Assembly (NCBI GenBank): GCA_002796025.1
Contig: PCVQ01000031.1
Span: forward strand, 1-23,322
Origin: Candidatus Peregrinibacteria bacterium CG11_big_fil_rev_8_21_14_0_20_46_8
GTDB taxonomy: Bacteria > Patescibacteriota > Gracilibacteria > UBA1369 > UM-FILTER-53-11
Direction of reading: 5' to 3'
Length of the DNA: 23,322 nucleotides
The notes beneath the pieces are model-generated. The model did not search any database, was not told the DNA's origin, and saw nothing but the letters and a program-made list of their open reading frames with translations. Of this stretch, positions 1 to 7,006 are shown in pieces (the first letter of the stretch is position 1; each line of letters opens with the position of its first letter). Position numbers and translations under genes: made by a program.

Positions 1-1157
1 GCCACGGTGTTGCGGTGCTCACCGCAGCACCAAATTATCCCGATGGCGAAATATATAAAGGGTACAAAAACCGCTTCCACAAAGAAGAAATGGACGGTGT
101 AACCATTGCGCGCGTTCCAGTAATTCTCTCAAAAAAGAAGGGCGTTACCGGGCGGCTTGCCTCATATCTCTCATTTGTTATGAATGGCATGCGGCAGGCA
201 AAAAAAATGCCGGCACCGGATATACTATGGGCCACCTCTCCCCCGCTCTTTACCGCACTCATTGGACTTAAAGCAAAAAAAATGTGGAAGGTGCCCCTCG
301 TGATGGATATCCGCGACATCTGGCCGGCCTCGATCCGCGACGTACAAGCCGTACACAACAAACATCTGCTCAACATTGCAGAACGCCTGGCAGAAAAAAC
401 CTATGCGGCCGCAGATGCCATTACCACAACTTCGGACGGCATTTTACAAAGCTTACCAACGCAGCATCATGTAAAGGCACACGTGATTCCAAACGGTGTA
501 GATGAAAAACTTTTTTCGGAAGAAGCCCAGAAAAAAGCGCTATCACAAAATCCCCTCCCGCAGCGCCTGCACCATAAATTTGTGGTCTTATATGCCGGCA
601 ACCTCGGCCTCGCCCAAGCGCCGGAAGTGATGATAGAAGCGGCCTCACTACTCCATCACGGCACCAAACAAATCAAGAAGCGCGATGATATCCACTTTGT
701 AATTGTCGGTTCGGGTGTGCGCACCGAATCAATGCGCGAACTTGCTCAGCAAAAACAGCTCACAAATATAACATTCACCGGCATCCAGCCGCACGAAAAA
801 ATTCCCGCCTACATCGCACACAGTAACCTCTGTCTCATTCCCTACAAAGCAGAAGAAACATTCCGCCGCACGCTGGCCTCAAAAGTATTTGACTATATGG
901 CAGGCGGCAAACCGATTATCATTAATTTAGAAGGCGAAACCGCGGCTATTATTAAAGAAGCGCAGTGCGGCTTTGTGGCAAAAGATGAAGATCCGCGCGA
1001 TTTGGTGAAGTACATTACTTACTTTGCCGATGATCCCGAAGTAGCCGCCCAAATGGGCCACGCCGGCCGCGAATATGCTATGCAACATTTTCGACGGGAA
1101 ACAATTGCGAAAAAACTAGAAGAAGTAATAATGAATTTACATGCAACAGTACCTTAG
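1..1157 (+). CDS. Glycosyltransferase family 4 (WbuB/WcaI-like), 5' truncated by window edge
   Basis: The reading frame is open to the window edge (in-frame codons from base 3), so the GTG at 15 is probably internal and the first residues are missing. The visible part begins with the 'LTAAPNYPDGEIYKGY' region typical of WbuB-type enzymes. It continues with 'MDIRDIWPAS', a central 'VIPNGVD' linker between the two Rossmann lobes, 'VLYAGNLGLAQ' and the nucleotide-sugar binding region 'KVFDYMAGGKPIIIN' near the C-terminus. The family transfers a sugar from a nucleotide donor onto a lipid-linked or polysaccharide acceptor at the cytoplasmic face of the membrane, so a role in envelope glycan synthesis is likely; donor and acceptor cannot be told. 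Its 3' end overlaps thyA by 17 bases in another frame. Confidence 0.9.
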   Translation, partial: HGVAVLTAAPNYPDGEIYKGYKNRFHKEEMDGVTIARVPVILSKKKGVTGRLASYLSFVMNGMRQAKKMPAPDILWATSPPLFTALIGLKAKKMWKVPLVMDIRDIWPASIRDVQAVHNKHLLNIAERLAEKTYAAADAITTTSDGILQSLPTQHHVKAHVIPNGVDEKLFSEEAQKKALSQNPLPQRLHHKFVVLYAGNLGLAQAPEVMIEAASLLHHGTKQIKKRDDIHFVIVGSGVRTESMRELAQQKQLTNITFTGIQPHEKIPAYIAHSNLCLIPYKAEETFRRTLASKVFDYMAGGKPIIINLEGETAAIIKEAQCGFVAKDEDPRDLVKYITYFADDPEVAAQMGHAGREYAMQHFRRETIAKKLEEVIMNLHATVP

Positions 1158-1956
1158 CCTCGTCGAAGAGGTCTTAAAAAACGGCGAAGAAAAGAAAGAT
1201 CGGACCGGCACGGGAACCATCTCGCTCTTTGGTATGCAGCGCAAGTATGATCTGCGCGAGGGCTTTCCCTTACTCACCACAAAAAAAGTGAAATATGATG
1301 GCGTAGTGCGCGAGCTTCTCTGGTTTTTGCGTGGCTCAACAAATATTAATGACGATTTGGCACAGCATACGCCAATTTGGAATGCCTGGGCCGATGCCGA
1401 TGGAGAACTTGGCCCGGTATACGGAAAACAATGGCGCTTTTGGGAGCGCTTTGAGTACGATGAAGCGACCGGTCGCCACCGCAAATCACACATCGACCAA
1501 ATTCAACAGGTTATCGATGCAATTAAGGTAAATCCAGATTCGCGGCGGCTGATTGTGAGTGCATGGAATCCTGCAGATTTGCCGCGGATGGCTTTGCCAC
1601 CGTGCCACTTGTTATTTCAGTTTTATGTTATTAACGGCCGCTTGGATTGTCAGCTCTATCAGCGCAGTGCGGATATTGCGCTCGGTGTGCCGTTCAACAT
1701 CGCAAGCTATGCAACACTTATGCATATGATGGCGCAAGAGTGCAATTTAGAAGCAGGAATTTTTACGCACACTATGGGCGATGCACATATTTATCTCAAT
1801 CATATCGAAGGATTGCGAGAGCAACTCAAACGCAAAGCCGGCCCGCTGCCGCAACTAAAAATTGCGCGTAAACCTTTTTGGGAATTGCAGTTTGAAGACT
1901 TCGAAATTTTGAACTACGTACACGAGCCATTTATTAAATTTGCTGTGGCGGTATAG
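1141..1956 (+). CDS. thyA: Thymidylate synthase
   Basis: Full-length ThyA of 271 residues (E. coli 264). It methylates dUMP to dTMP using 5,10-methylene-tetrahydrofolate, leaving dihydrofolate. Diagnostic stretches are 'DRTGTGTISLFG' near residue 20, the catalytic cysteine C155 in 'ALPPCHLLFQFYV', the dUMP-binding 'CQLYQRSADIALGVPFNIASY' region (about 170-190) and 'THTMGDAHIYLNH'. The C-terminus 'FAVAV' matches the flexible tail that closes on the substrate. The ATG lies inside the end of the glycosyltransferase gene (17-base overlap), and folA follows after 9 bases. The thyA-folA pairing regenerates tetrahydrofolate used by the reaction. A TAATAA hexamer 9 bases before the ATG could be a -10, but no clear -35 was seen. 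Confidence 0.97.
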   Translation: MQQYLSLVEEVLKNGEEKKDRTGTGTISLFGMQRKYDLREGFPLLTTKKVKYDGVVRELLWFLRGSTNINDDLAQHTPIWNAWADADGELGPVYGKQWRFWERFEYDEATGRHRKSHIDQIQQVIDAIKVNPDSRRLIVSAWNPADLPRMALPPCHLLFQFYVINGRLDCQLYQRSADIALGVPFNIASYATLMHMMAQECNLEAGIFTHTMGDAHIYLNHIEGLREQLKRKAGPLPQLKIARKPFWELQFEDFEILNYVHEPFIKFAVAV

Positions 1957-1965
1957 CAAGAAATC

Positions 1966-2478
1966 ATGAAATTCTCTCTCATCGCAGCGGTAGACAGTGA
2001 GTACGGCATTGGCAAAGATGGTAAGCTGCCGTGGCACTTACCAAATGAGTTGGAGTACTTTTCGCACATTACTATTGGCGAGGGCAACAATGCGGTAATT
2101 ATGGGCCGCACGACATGGGAGTCACTACCGAAAAAATTCAGGCCGCTCAAAAATCGGCTGAATATTGTACTGACGCGGCAAGAAGATTATGAACTGCCAG
2201 ATGGCGTCGTACGCGCCAGCTCTCTGGATGAAGCTTTGCAGCTCGCGAAAAAAAAAGATACAGCAGAGTGCTTTGTCATCGGCGGAACAAAAGTTTTTAG
2301 CGAGGCGATTACACATCCTGACTGCGCACAAATTTACCTTACCGAAATAAATAAAAAATTTGACTGCGACACTTCTTTTCCCTTATTTGATAAGCAAAAG
2401 TTTGAACAAAAAAGTAGATCAGAAGTGCAGAGCGAAAAAGATATTGAATATGAATTTAGTATCTACAAACGAGTTTAA
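1966..2478 (+). CDS. folA: Dihydrofolate reductase
   Basis: 170 residues, normal length for bacterial DHFR. It reduces dihydrofolate to tetrahydrofolate with NADPH. The N-terminal 'SLIAAVDSEYGIGKDGKLPWHLPNELEYF' region carries the Met20-loop equivalent and the active-site acidic residue (Glu in 'LPNE', where E. coli has Asp27). 'IMGRTTWESLP' and 'CFVIGGTKVFSEAI' are the NADPH-binding segments. It starts 9 bases after the thyA stop. No Shine-Dalgarno sequence is visible; a TATAGC hexamer spanning the thyA stop (1952-1957) ends 8 bases before the ATG and could be a weak -10. The gene ends tail-to-tail with the unknown minus-strand gene, 11 bases away, with no obvious terminator. Confidence 0.97.
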   Translation: MKFSLIAAVDSEYGIGKDGKLPWHLPNELEYFSHITIGEGNNAVIMGRTTWESLPKKFRPLKNRLNIVLTRQEDYELPDGVVRASSLDEALQLAKKKDTAECFVIGGTKVFSEAITHPDCAQIYLTEINKKFDCDTSFPLFDKQKFEQKSRSEVQSEKDIEYEFSIYKRV

Positions 2479-2489
2479 AACGGCGCAGA

Positions 2490-3191
2490 TCAACTAATTT
2501 TCATTACAAAGTATTCTAAAGAAGTACGATCATTGTCACGAATTTTTACAAGTACATGAGCAAGAAAAGCATATGTTTTTTTACCAAATAAATCAGGGGC
2601 AACGCCTAGTGAATCTCGCAACAGCTCAAGCCGAGGTGGTGGTATCCAATATGCACACACTAATTTGGTAGCATCTATTTCTGCAGCATAAGCTGACATG
2701 GCTTGACCAAGTTTTCGCATCGCCTGATCAACTTGAAATGGCATCTGTGTGGCAAATGGTCCTGATACCCGCGCTCCCTCTTTCGCCCGCAATTCCAAAA
2801 AATTACAATCTCCAATACTTCCTGTTCGCAGGTGCAATGGAGGATCAATGGTATCGCTTAAAATCTGTACCAATGAGCGGGAAGCTATTGCAGGACTGTC
2901 TGCTAGCCTTTTCTGCCTAACACTAGCTATTGCCGCAAGTGCCTGCTGAAATTTTCTCTCTCCCCAAGCCGGGTTTGCACGTAGCAATTTATCGCGCATG
3001 GTTTTCACAAGCACCCAAGTATTGGGCTGCTCTTCATCTTCAACCACAAGCCCGCCGGCATGATTTAAACGTGCGCGGAATTTTTCTCCTAAAATACGTA
3101 CTGGCGTAACCTTTCCAGGCGCCAGGCGTAAAATCACGGATGCCTCAGTTTCGGCATCAAGATCAGGAATTTTCGGCTCACTTTCTGACAT
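2490..3191 (-). CDS. Hypothetical protein, 233 residues, family not recognised
   Basis: I do not recognise this protein. It is soluble (no signal peptide or membrane segment) with mixed composition. It opens with an acidic leader 'MSESEPKIPDLDAETEA', has a beta-rich first third around residues 18-65, and two helical stretches near 72-115 and 150-175. Its C-terminal part contains 'CAYWIPPPRLELLRDSLG' and ends 'KTYAFLAHVLVKIRDNDRTSLEYFVMKIS'. The start is supported by a good promoter (TTGACT, 16 bases, TAATAT) whose -10 ends 6 bases before the ATG. It is transcribed away from the flavodoxin-like gene at 3261, and the -35 boxes of the two genes abut, so shared control is possible. No function is assigned. 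Confidence 0.75.
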   Translation of the reverse strand: MSESEPKIPDLDAETEASVILRLAPGKVTPVRILGEKFRARLNHAGGLVVEDEEQPNTWVLVKTMRDKLLRANPAWGERKFQQALAAIASVRQKRLADSPAIASRSLVQILSDTIDPPLHLRTGSIGDCNFLELRAKEGARVSGPFATQMPFQVDQAMRKLGQAMSAYAAEIDATKLVCAYWIPPPRLELLRDSLGVAPDLFGKKTYAFLAHVLVKIRDNDRTSLEYFVMKIS

Positions 3192-3197
3192 ACCGAG

Positions 3198-3225
3198 ATA
3201 TTAATCAATTTTCCTGATCAGTCAA
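3198..3225 (-). promoter_or_regulatory. Promoter of the 233-residue unknown gene
   Basis: On the minus strand TTGACT (3220-3225), a 16-base spacer and TAATAT (3198-3203). The -10 ends 6 bases before the ATG at 3191, so the transcript is probably leaderless. Confidence 0.65.
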
Positions 3226-3226
3226 A

Positions 3227-3253
3227 TTGACAACCACGCGGTTGTGATACAAT
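3227..3253 (+). promoter_or_regulatory. Promoter of the flavodoxin-like gene (extended -10)
   Basis: TTGACA (3227-3232) and TACAAT (3248-3253) with a short 15-base spacer, compensated by an extended -10 TG at 3245-3246. The -10 ends 7 bases before the ATG at 3261, implying a leaderless mRNA. The -35 sits one base from the divergent -35 of the upstream gene; together they form the palindrome GTCAAATTGAC (3221-3231). Confidence 0.7.
3230..3245. promoter_or_regulatory. Inverted repeat within promoter spacer, possible operator
   Basis: ACAACC (3230-3235), four bases, GGTTGT (3240-3245). This 6-base inverted repeat spans the end of the -35 and the spacer up to the extended -10 TG of the flavodoxin-like gene, a position where a bound repressor would block RNA polymerase. 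The regulator is unknown. Confidence 0.4.
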
Positions 3254-3260
3254 ACGCAGT

Positions 3261-4385
3261 ATGGAAACAAAAGAGCAAGGTGGAACCACCGCTGAAGCCA
3301 CCGCCACGGCGGGGCAAGCAAGCAGCAGAGATCGAATCCGCGTCTTTCTCATTGCAGGCAGCAACCGGCGCCAGTATGACTGCCCGGGCGTCGACTCTAA
3401 AGCGCGTGCCCTCATGTTGCGCATGGCACAGATGATGCCGCCCGAATGGGAAGTCGATGTTGAAGACTTGGGGAATGTCTATAAGCGTCCGCGCATTGCA
3501 CCGTGTAACGGCTGCGTCTCGACTTCAATGGCCCTCTGCACATGGCCGTGCAACTGCTACGAAAAAAATTCCAAAGCCGAACCCGACCTTATGTGGAATT
3601 TGGATATGTATCCGCGTTTAGATCTTGCCGATGCATGGGCAATTATCGGCCCGGTCAATTGGTACAGCTCGAGCAGTACGCTTAAATTAATGTTCGACCG
3701 CCTCGTGTGCATGAACGGCGGCAATCCTCGCGAAGATCTTATTAAGCACAAAGATCCCGAACTTGCGATGAAGCTTGAACAGTCACCGGAGTGGGAAAAA
3801 CTCAGTGTAAACCATTTAGAAGGACGCACTGCAGGCTTTTTTTGCTATGGCGACGGCGGCGGCGACGAAGTACAAGGCGACGGCCGGCCCAAATTTCTCA
3901 AACATAAAGAGTACTTTGATCCCGAAGATGAACCGTTTGAAAATATGCGCGATGCGTACCGTCCGCTGGTGTGGCAGTGCCGGTATAGCGGCATCGAAGT
4001 TCCGGATCAGCTCTGGCGCTACGCAGAGTTTGGCAACGGCGGGCCGTACAGTTTAAACCAAGCAGAGCATATCGACGATGAAACCTACAAACAGTTTGAT
4101 GAGTGGGTAAAACACTTTACCGAGCATGTCGATACAAAAGGAAAAGTGCCGCCCGGTCAGTATCGCGCCTACGGATACAAACAGCCCGGCAAGTTCTGGG
4201 AAGAGATTAAACTGAAGTACCGCGGCTTTAAAATTGCCACCGGAAAACCGCCGGCAGGCTCCTCACCGGCAATTCAGCAAGAGCGCGGTTTAAATCACGA
4301 TGCCACCACGGCAGTCGAAAAGAGCACGGCGCAGCAGAAAGATATTCAAGGACTTATTAAGATGCGCGGAACGCTACAAAAATAA
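3261..4385 (+). CDS. Flavodoxin-fold NAD(P)H-dependent oxidoreductase with cysteine cluster
   Basis: 374 residues. After a low-complexity leader of about 25 residues comes an NADPH-dependent FMN reductase-like domain: strand plus phosphate-binding loop 'VFLIAGSNRRQYDCPGVDSKAR' (28-49), 'ADAWAIIGPVNWYSSSSTLKLMFDRL' (124-148), then 'GRTAGFFCYGDGGGDE' (188-203). Such enzymes bind FMN and move electrons from NAD(P)H to quinones, metals or other acceptors. A dense cysteine group C82, C85, C93, C97, C99 sits where iron-sulfur flavoproteins carry their compact cysteine motif, so a cluster is possible but the spacing is not canonical. The C-terminal ~170 residues are unusually long for the family and ungrouped. 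The start is supported by the promoter ending 7 bases upstream. The 3' end overlaps the convergent GIY-YIG gene by 12 bases. Confidence 0.8.
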   Translation: METKEQGGTTAEATATAGQASSRDRIRVFLIAGSNRRQYDCPGVDSKARALMLRMAQMMPPEWEVDVEDLGNVYKRPRIAPCNGCVSTSMALCTWPCNCYEKNSKAEPDLMWNLDMYPRLDLADAWAIIGPVNWYSSSSTLKLMFDRLVCMNGGNPREDLIKHKDPELAMKLEQSPEWEKLSVNHLEGRTAGFFCYGDGGGDEVQGDGRPKFLKHKEYFDPEDEPFENMRDAYRPLVWQCRYSGIEVPDQLWRYAEFGNGGPYSLNQAEHIDDETYKQFDEWVKHFTEHVDTKGKVPPGQYRAYGYKQPGKFWEEIKLKYRGFKIATGKPPAGSSPAIQQERGLNHDATTAVEKSTAQQKDIQGLIKMRGTLQK

Positions 4386-4616
4386 GGCAAGTTTTTCTTT
4401 CCTCCCCATCTGCTTAAATTCATACTCGCGCTTCATGGCTGCCGAACGAGTGGCAAATTTTTCGGAATACATAATTTTTACCGGAGCGCGTCCGCGGGTG
4501 TACTTGGCACCTGCTCCTTCATTATGTTCACGCTCGCGCTTTACAATATCGTTCGTATAACCGGAATACAGCGATCCATCCCCGCAGCGCGCAATGTAAG
4601 CAAAATAGATACTCAT
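4374..4616 (-). CDS. GIY-YIG domain protein (UPF0213/YhbQ-like)
   Basis: 80 residues, essentially one GIY-YIG nuclease domain. The core 'YFAYIARCGDGSLYSGYTND' is the diverged GIY-YIG signature, followed by the conserved Arg-containing helix ('IVKREREHNEG'), 'GAKYTRGRAPVKIMYSEKF' and the Glu-bearing 'AAMKREYEFKQMGRKEKL'. Members are small putative endonucleases linked to DNA repair; the substrate is not established. The ATG overlaps the stop of the EamA transporter gene by 4 bases (ATGA), so translation is probably coupled to it. The 3' end overlaps the convergent oxidoreductase gene by 12 bases. Confidence 0.88.
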   Translation of the reverse strand: MSIYFAYIARCGDGSLYSGYTNDIVKREREHNEGAGAKYTRGRAPVKIMYSEKFATRSAAMKREYEFKQMGRKEKLALFL

Positions 4617-5488
4617 GATTTTCGTGTCAAAAGCAATACGCCTGCAAAGATTGGAAAAAATCCGGCAATTTGTGCGACGGTCGGCAACTCATCCAAAAAC
4701 AGAAATGCAAAGAGCAGGGTAAAGGCAGGCGAGATTGAACTGAGTGAAATAGCTTTGGTAACGGGGATGCGATGAATAGCTTCGAGCCAGAGCAATTTAG
4801 AAAATCCAAGCAAGAGCAAACCGTTAATGGCTAAAAAGACAAATGATTTACGCAATACGTCCGGGCCGGGCAATGGCTCAAAGAAGTATGCCACGACAAG
4901 CAAAACCACAAAACTCATGATACTGCGCAAAAACATAATAGTCACCGATCCGACTTTTTTGCGGGCACGCTGTGCAAAATAATTTCCAAAAGGAACAAAA
5001 CTTGCTGCCACTAAGATTAAGATATCACCCAAATTTGGCGCAGTATGCTTTGGCAGCAAGATTACCAAGGCTCCAATTACCATACACGCAGCACCGATCT
5101 TTTTACCCACCGATAAGCGCTCTTTTCCAAGCAGACTAAAAACAACAAAACAAAAAAAGACCTCCATTAATCCGACGATGCTCGCATTGCCCGCTGAGGT
5201 ATGCCGCAATCCAACAAAAACCAAAATGTAAAAAAATACACCGATAATAATCGTGGCGCCTAAAATATCCGGCCATACCGACTTAATGGCAATTTCGTGC
5301 CACCTGCGCTGGAACGTTAAAATCAAAGCAAAAGTGATGGCAGCAATTAAGGTACTAATTGCCGCGGTGTAGAGTGGCGTAAGCGCGGAATAGGCCAAAA
5401 TCGTTATAATCGGAAACAGCCCCCACAGAAAAGCCTCTGCAAAGATAAAGAGATCGCCGGCCAGTTCTGTTGAAATCGCCTTTTTCAT
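4613..5488 (-). CDS. EamA/DMT-family transporter
   Basis: 291 residues with about ten hydrophobic segments in two five-helix repeats, as in the drug/metabolite transporter superfamily. The first repeat starts 'DLFIFAEAFLWGLFPIITILAYSAL' and the second 'NLGDILILVAASFVPFGNYFAQRARKKVG'. The second repeat contains 'SLSSISPAFTLLFAFLFLDELPTVAQIAGFFPIFAGVLLL', matching the typical EamA ending with a conserved acidic residue before the last helices. It is an inner-membrane exporter or importer of small metabolites; the substrate is not predictable. The gene is linked by 4-base ATGA overlaps to both the release-factor-like gene upstream and the GIY-YIG gene downstream, forming a tight three-gene operon. 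Confidence 0.9.
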   Translation of the reverse strand: MKKAISTELAGDLFIFAEAFLWGLFPIITILAYSALTPLYTAAISTLIAAITFALILTFQRRWHEIAIKSVWPDILGATIIIGVFFYILVFVGLRHTSAGNASIVGLMEVFFCFVVFSLLGKERLSVGKKIGAACMVIGALVILLPKHTAPNLGDILILVAASFVPFGNYFAQRARKKVGSVTIMFLRSIMSFVVLLVVAYFFEPLPGPDVLRKSFVFLAINGLLLLGFSKLLWLEAIHRIPVTKAISLSSISPAFTLLFAFLFLDELPTVAQIAGFFPIFAGVLLLTRKS

Positions 5489-5886
5489 GGATGGATTTTA
5501 GCACGCGACTCTTTAATCTCCGACCGCGCCTTTTTCTCGCGCAGCACTTTTTCTTTGGCACGCTTACTCCGCTTCTGTTTCTGCTTTTTAAGTTTAAAGA
5601 TTTTTTTGGCCCGCTCAGATTCAGCACCGCGCACCCGCTCCTCTATCTTTAAAATCAATAACTTATATGCCGACAAGCGATTCTTGCTTTGCTCGCGATG
5701 CTTCTGGCAGCGCACCTCAATGCCGCTCGGCAAATGCTTGAGCACAACAGTACTCGATGTCTTATTAATCTTCTGGCCGCCATGTCCGCTCCCCCGCACA
5801 AAACGCTCCTCAATATCCTCAGGCAGAATCTTCAAAGCAGCGGCTTTTTCTAAAATAGGCGGCGGCAGCTTTACGGGAAATTCCAT
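5485..5886 (-). CDS. Release factor-like protein with GGQ motif (ribosome rescue type)
   Basis: 133 residues from the ATG at 5886; an ATG 21 bases upstream (5907) would add seven residues. The inner start is preferred because a TATACT -10 ends 6 bases before it. The protein is an RF-1 catalytic domain only: 'VRGSGHGGQKINKTSSTVVLKHLPSGIEVRCQKHREQSKNR' with the GGQ at about residues 36-38, followed by a Lys/Arg-rich tail from about 85 to the end. It lacks the codon-recognition domain of RF1/RF2. This resembles ArfB/YaeJ and the mitochondrial C12orf65 group, which hydrolyse peptidyl-tRNA on stalled ribosomes using the basic tail in the mRNA channel. That role is inferred from the family. Confidence 0.88.
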   Translation of the reverse strand: MEFPVKLPPPILEKAAALKILPEDIEERFVRGSGHGGQKINKTSSTVVLKHLPSGIEVRCQKHREQSKNRLSAYKLLILKIEERVRGAESERAKKIFKLKKQKQKRSKRAKEKVLREKKARSEIKESRAKIHP

Positions 5887-5892
5887 ACAATA

Positions 5893-5898
5893 AGTATA
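5893..5898 (-). promoter_or_regulatory. -10 element of the release factor-like operon
   Basis: Minus-strand TATACT ending 6 bases before the ATG at 5886; no convincing -35 upstream. It argues for the inner start codon and a leaderless transcript. Confidence 0.45.
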
Positions 5899-5913
5899 CC
5901 CGAGCATGAAACA

Positions 5914-6291
5914 CTAGGCCGATAATTTTTTCTGCTTTTCTAACAGTCTGCGTACAGCTGCGATCAATTCCTCTATGGAACAAGGTTTCGGTATACTCTC
6001 AACACCAAGCCGGACAATTTCCTCTGGAGTAGCCAGTCCGCCATTCATAACAAGAATACCTGGAACGCCTGCCTCTTGTGCTGCCGCTATAGCTTTTGGC
6101 CCCGGTATACGCGTCCAATCAGTAATCATAACAGCAAATACTTGGCTCTTTAATTCATCCTGCGCTGCTTTGAGCGTATGTACAACAACAAAGGGCGGAA
6201 TATCCGCCTCGCCAACGAACATCTCCGGAATAAGTTCACCTAAAAGAGGATCGTATGTAACCAATAAAATGTGATTTCCAGGTGATGTCAT
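5914..6291 (-). CDS. Stand-alone receiver-like domain, partly degenerate
   Basis: 125 residues, the length of one response-regulator receiver domain with no output domain. It reads 'HILLVTYDPLLGELIPEMF' at the first strand, 'VFAVMITDWTRIPGPKAIAAAQ' around the expected phospho-acceptor D58, then 'GVPGILVMNGG' and 'LGVESIPKPCSIEELIAAVRRLL' with the conserved Lys (K102). Only one acidic residue (D14) remains of the usual pair at the first strand, and the conserved Thr/Ser is Asn83, so Mg2+ binding and phosphoswitching may be altered. No histidine kinase is nearby. A strong promoter lies directly upstream. Confidence 0.78.
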   Translation of the reverse strand: MTSPGNHILLVTYDPLLGELIPEMFVGEADIPPFVVVHTLKAAQDELKSQVFAVMITDWTRIPGPKAIAAAQEAGVPGILVMNGGLATPEEIVRLGVESIPKPCSIEELIAAVRRLLEKQKKLSA

Positions 6292-6299
6292 GGCAAATA

Positions 6300-6327
6300 A
6301 CTATAGACGATCACCTACTCCTGTCAA
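6300..6327 (-). promoter_or_regulatory. Promoter of the receiver-like gene
   Basis: Minus-strand TTGACA (6322-6327), 16-base spacer, TATAGT (6300-6305), then 8 bases to the ATG at 6291. Near-consensus, with a predicted start point at or next to the start codon. Confidence 0.75.
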
Positions 6328-6353
6328 GAGCCCTGCTGCATTTTTGTATAATG

Positions 6354-6983
6354 CTACTCTTTAAGCGCAACCTTTAATCCCAGCGCAATCAAAATCGCAC
6401 CAAATGCCCGCTCGATGTGGTGCTGAATCTTTGCAAAGCGCTGCTTTATATCGGCATGAGAAAAGAGAAGAGCAAGCGCACCAAACCACATCAATGCTGT
6501 GCCCAAAATAAAAAATCCGTAGAGCGACTGAATCAGCAGCGGCGTATTCGGCGCCATCACCTGCGTAAAGAGCGAAAATAAAAAGAGCGTAGCTTTTGGA
6601 TTTAAAACATTGCACAAAAATCCCATACGGAGTGCCGCGCCGGAAGTAATTGTTTGCGCACGGGCCGCTTTGCCAACTTGCGCTTGAATTTCATGCAGAG
6701 GTTGCGGCTTCGCTCTAAGCGATTTCAATCCAATATATATCAAATAGGCCGCACCCAAATACTTCACAAGATTAAACAAGAGAATCGACTGCTTAATAAT
6801 CACACTCAAACCAAGTAGCGAGTAGCTCACGTGCACCATCAAGCCAAGCACAATGCCAAGTGTGGTAAAGAGCGCGATACGCCGGTTATACTTCAACGCA
6901 TTCCGCGTCACAATGGCCATATCGGGCCCGGGCGACATCATGCCGAGAATGTGAATTGTGGCGAAGGTGAGGAAGGCGGTCAT
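6354..6983 (-). CDS. LysE/RhtB-family amino-acid exporter
   Basis: 209 residues, typical length, with five to six hydrophobic helices. The family hallmark 'MMSPGPDMAIVTRNAL' occurs near the end of the first helix. 'VKYLGAAYLIYIGLKSLRA' closes the third helix, and 'GFLCNVLNPKATLFLFSLFTQV' opens the C-terminal half with the conserved NPK. Members export amino acids or derivatives such as lysine, homoserine or threonine across the inner membrane; the substrate here is unknown. The gene starts 23 bases after the stop of the 548-residue protein on the same strand, so it may be read through from that operon. A TAATAC hexamer 13 bases before the ATG is only a weak promoter candidate. Confidence 0.9.
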   Translation of the reverse strand: MTAFLTFATIHILGMMSPGPDMAIVTRNALKYNRRIALFTTLGIVLGLMVHVSYSLLGLSVIIKQSILLFNLVKYLGAAYLIYIGLKSLRAKPQPLHEIQAQVGKAARAQTITSGAALRMGFLCNVLNPKATLFLFSLFTQVMAPNTPLLIQSLYGFFILGTALMWFGALALLFSHADIKQRFAKIQHHIERAFGAILIALGLKVALKE

Positions 6984-7006
6984 ATGAAATGAGTTTGTAT
7001 TATGCC

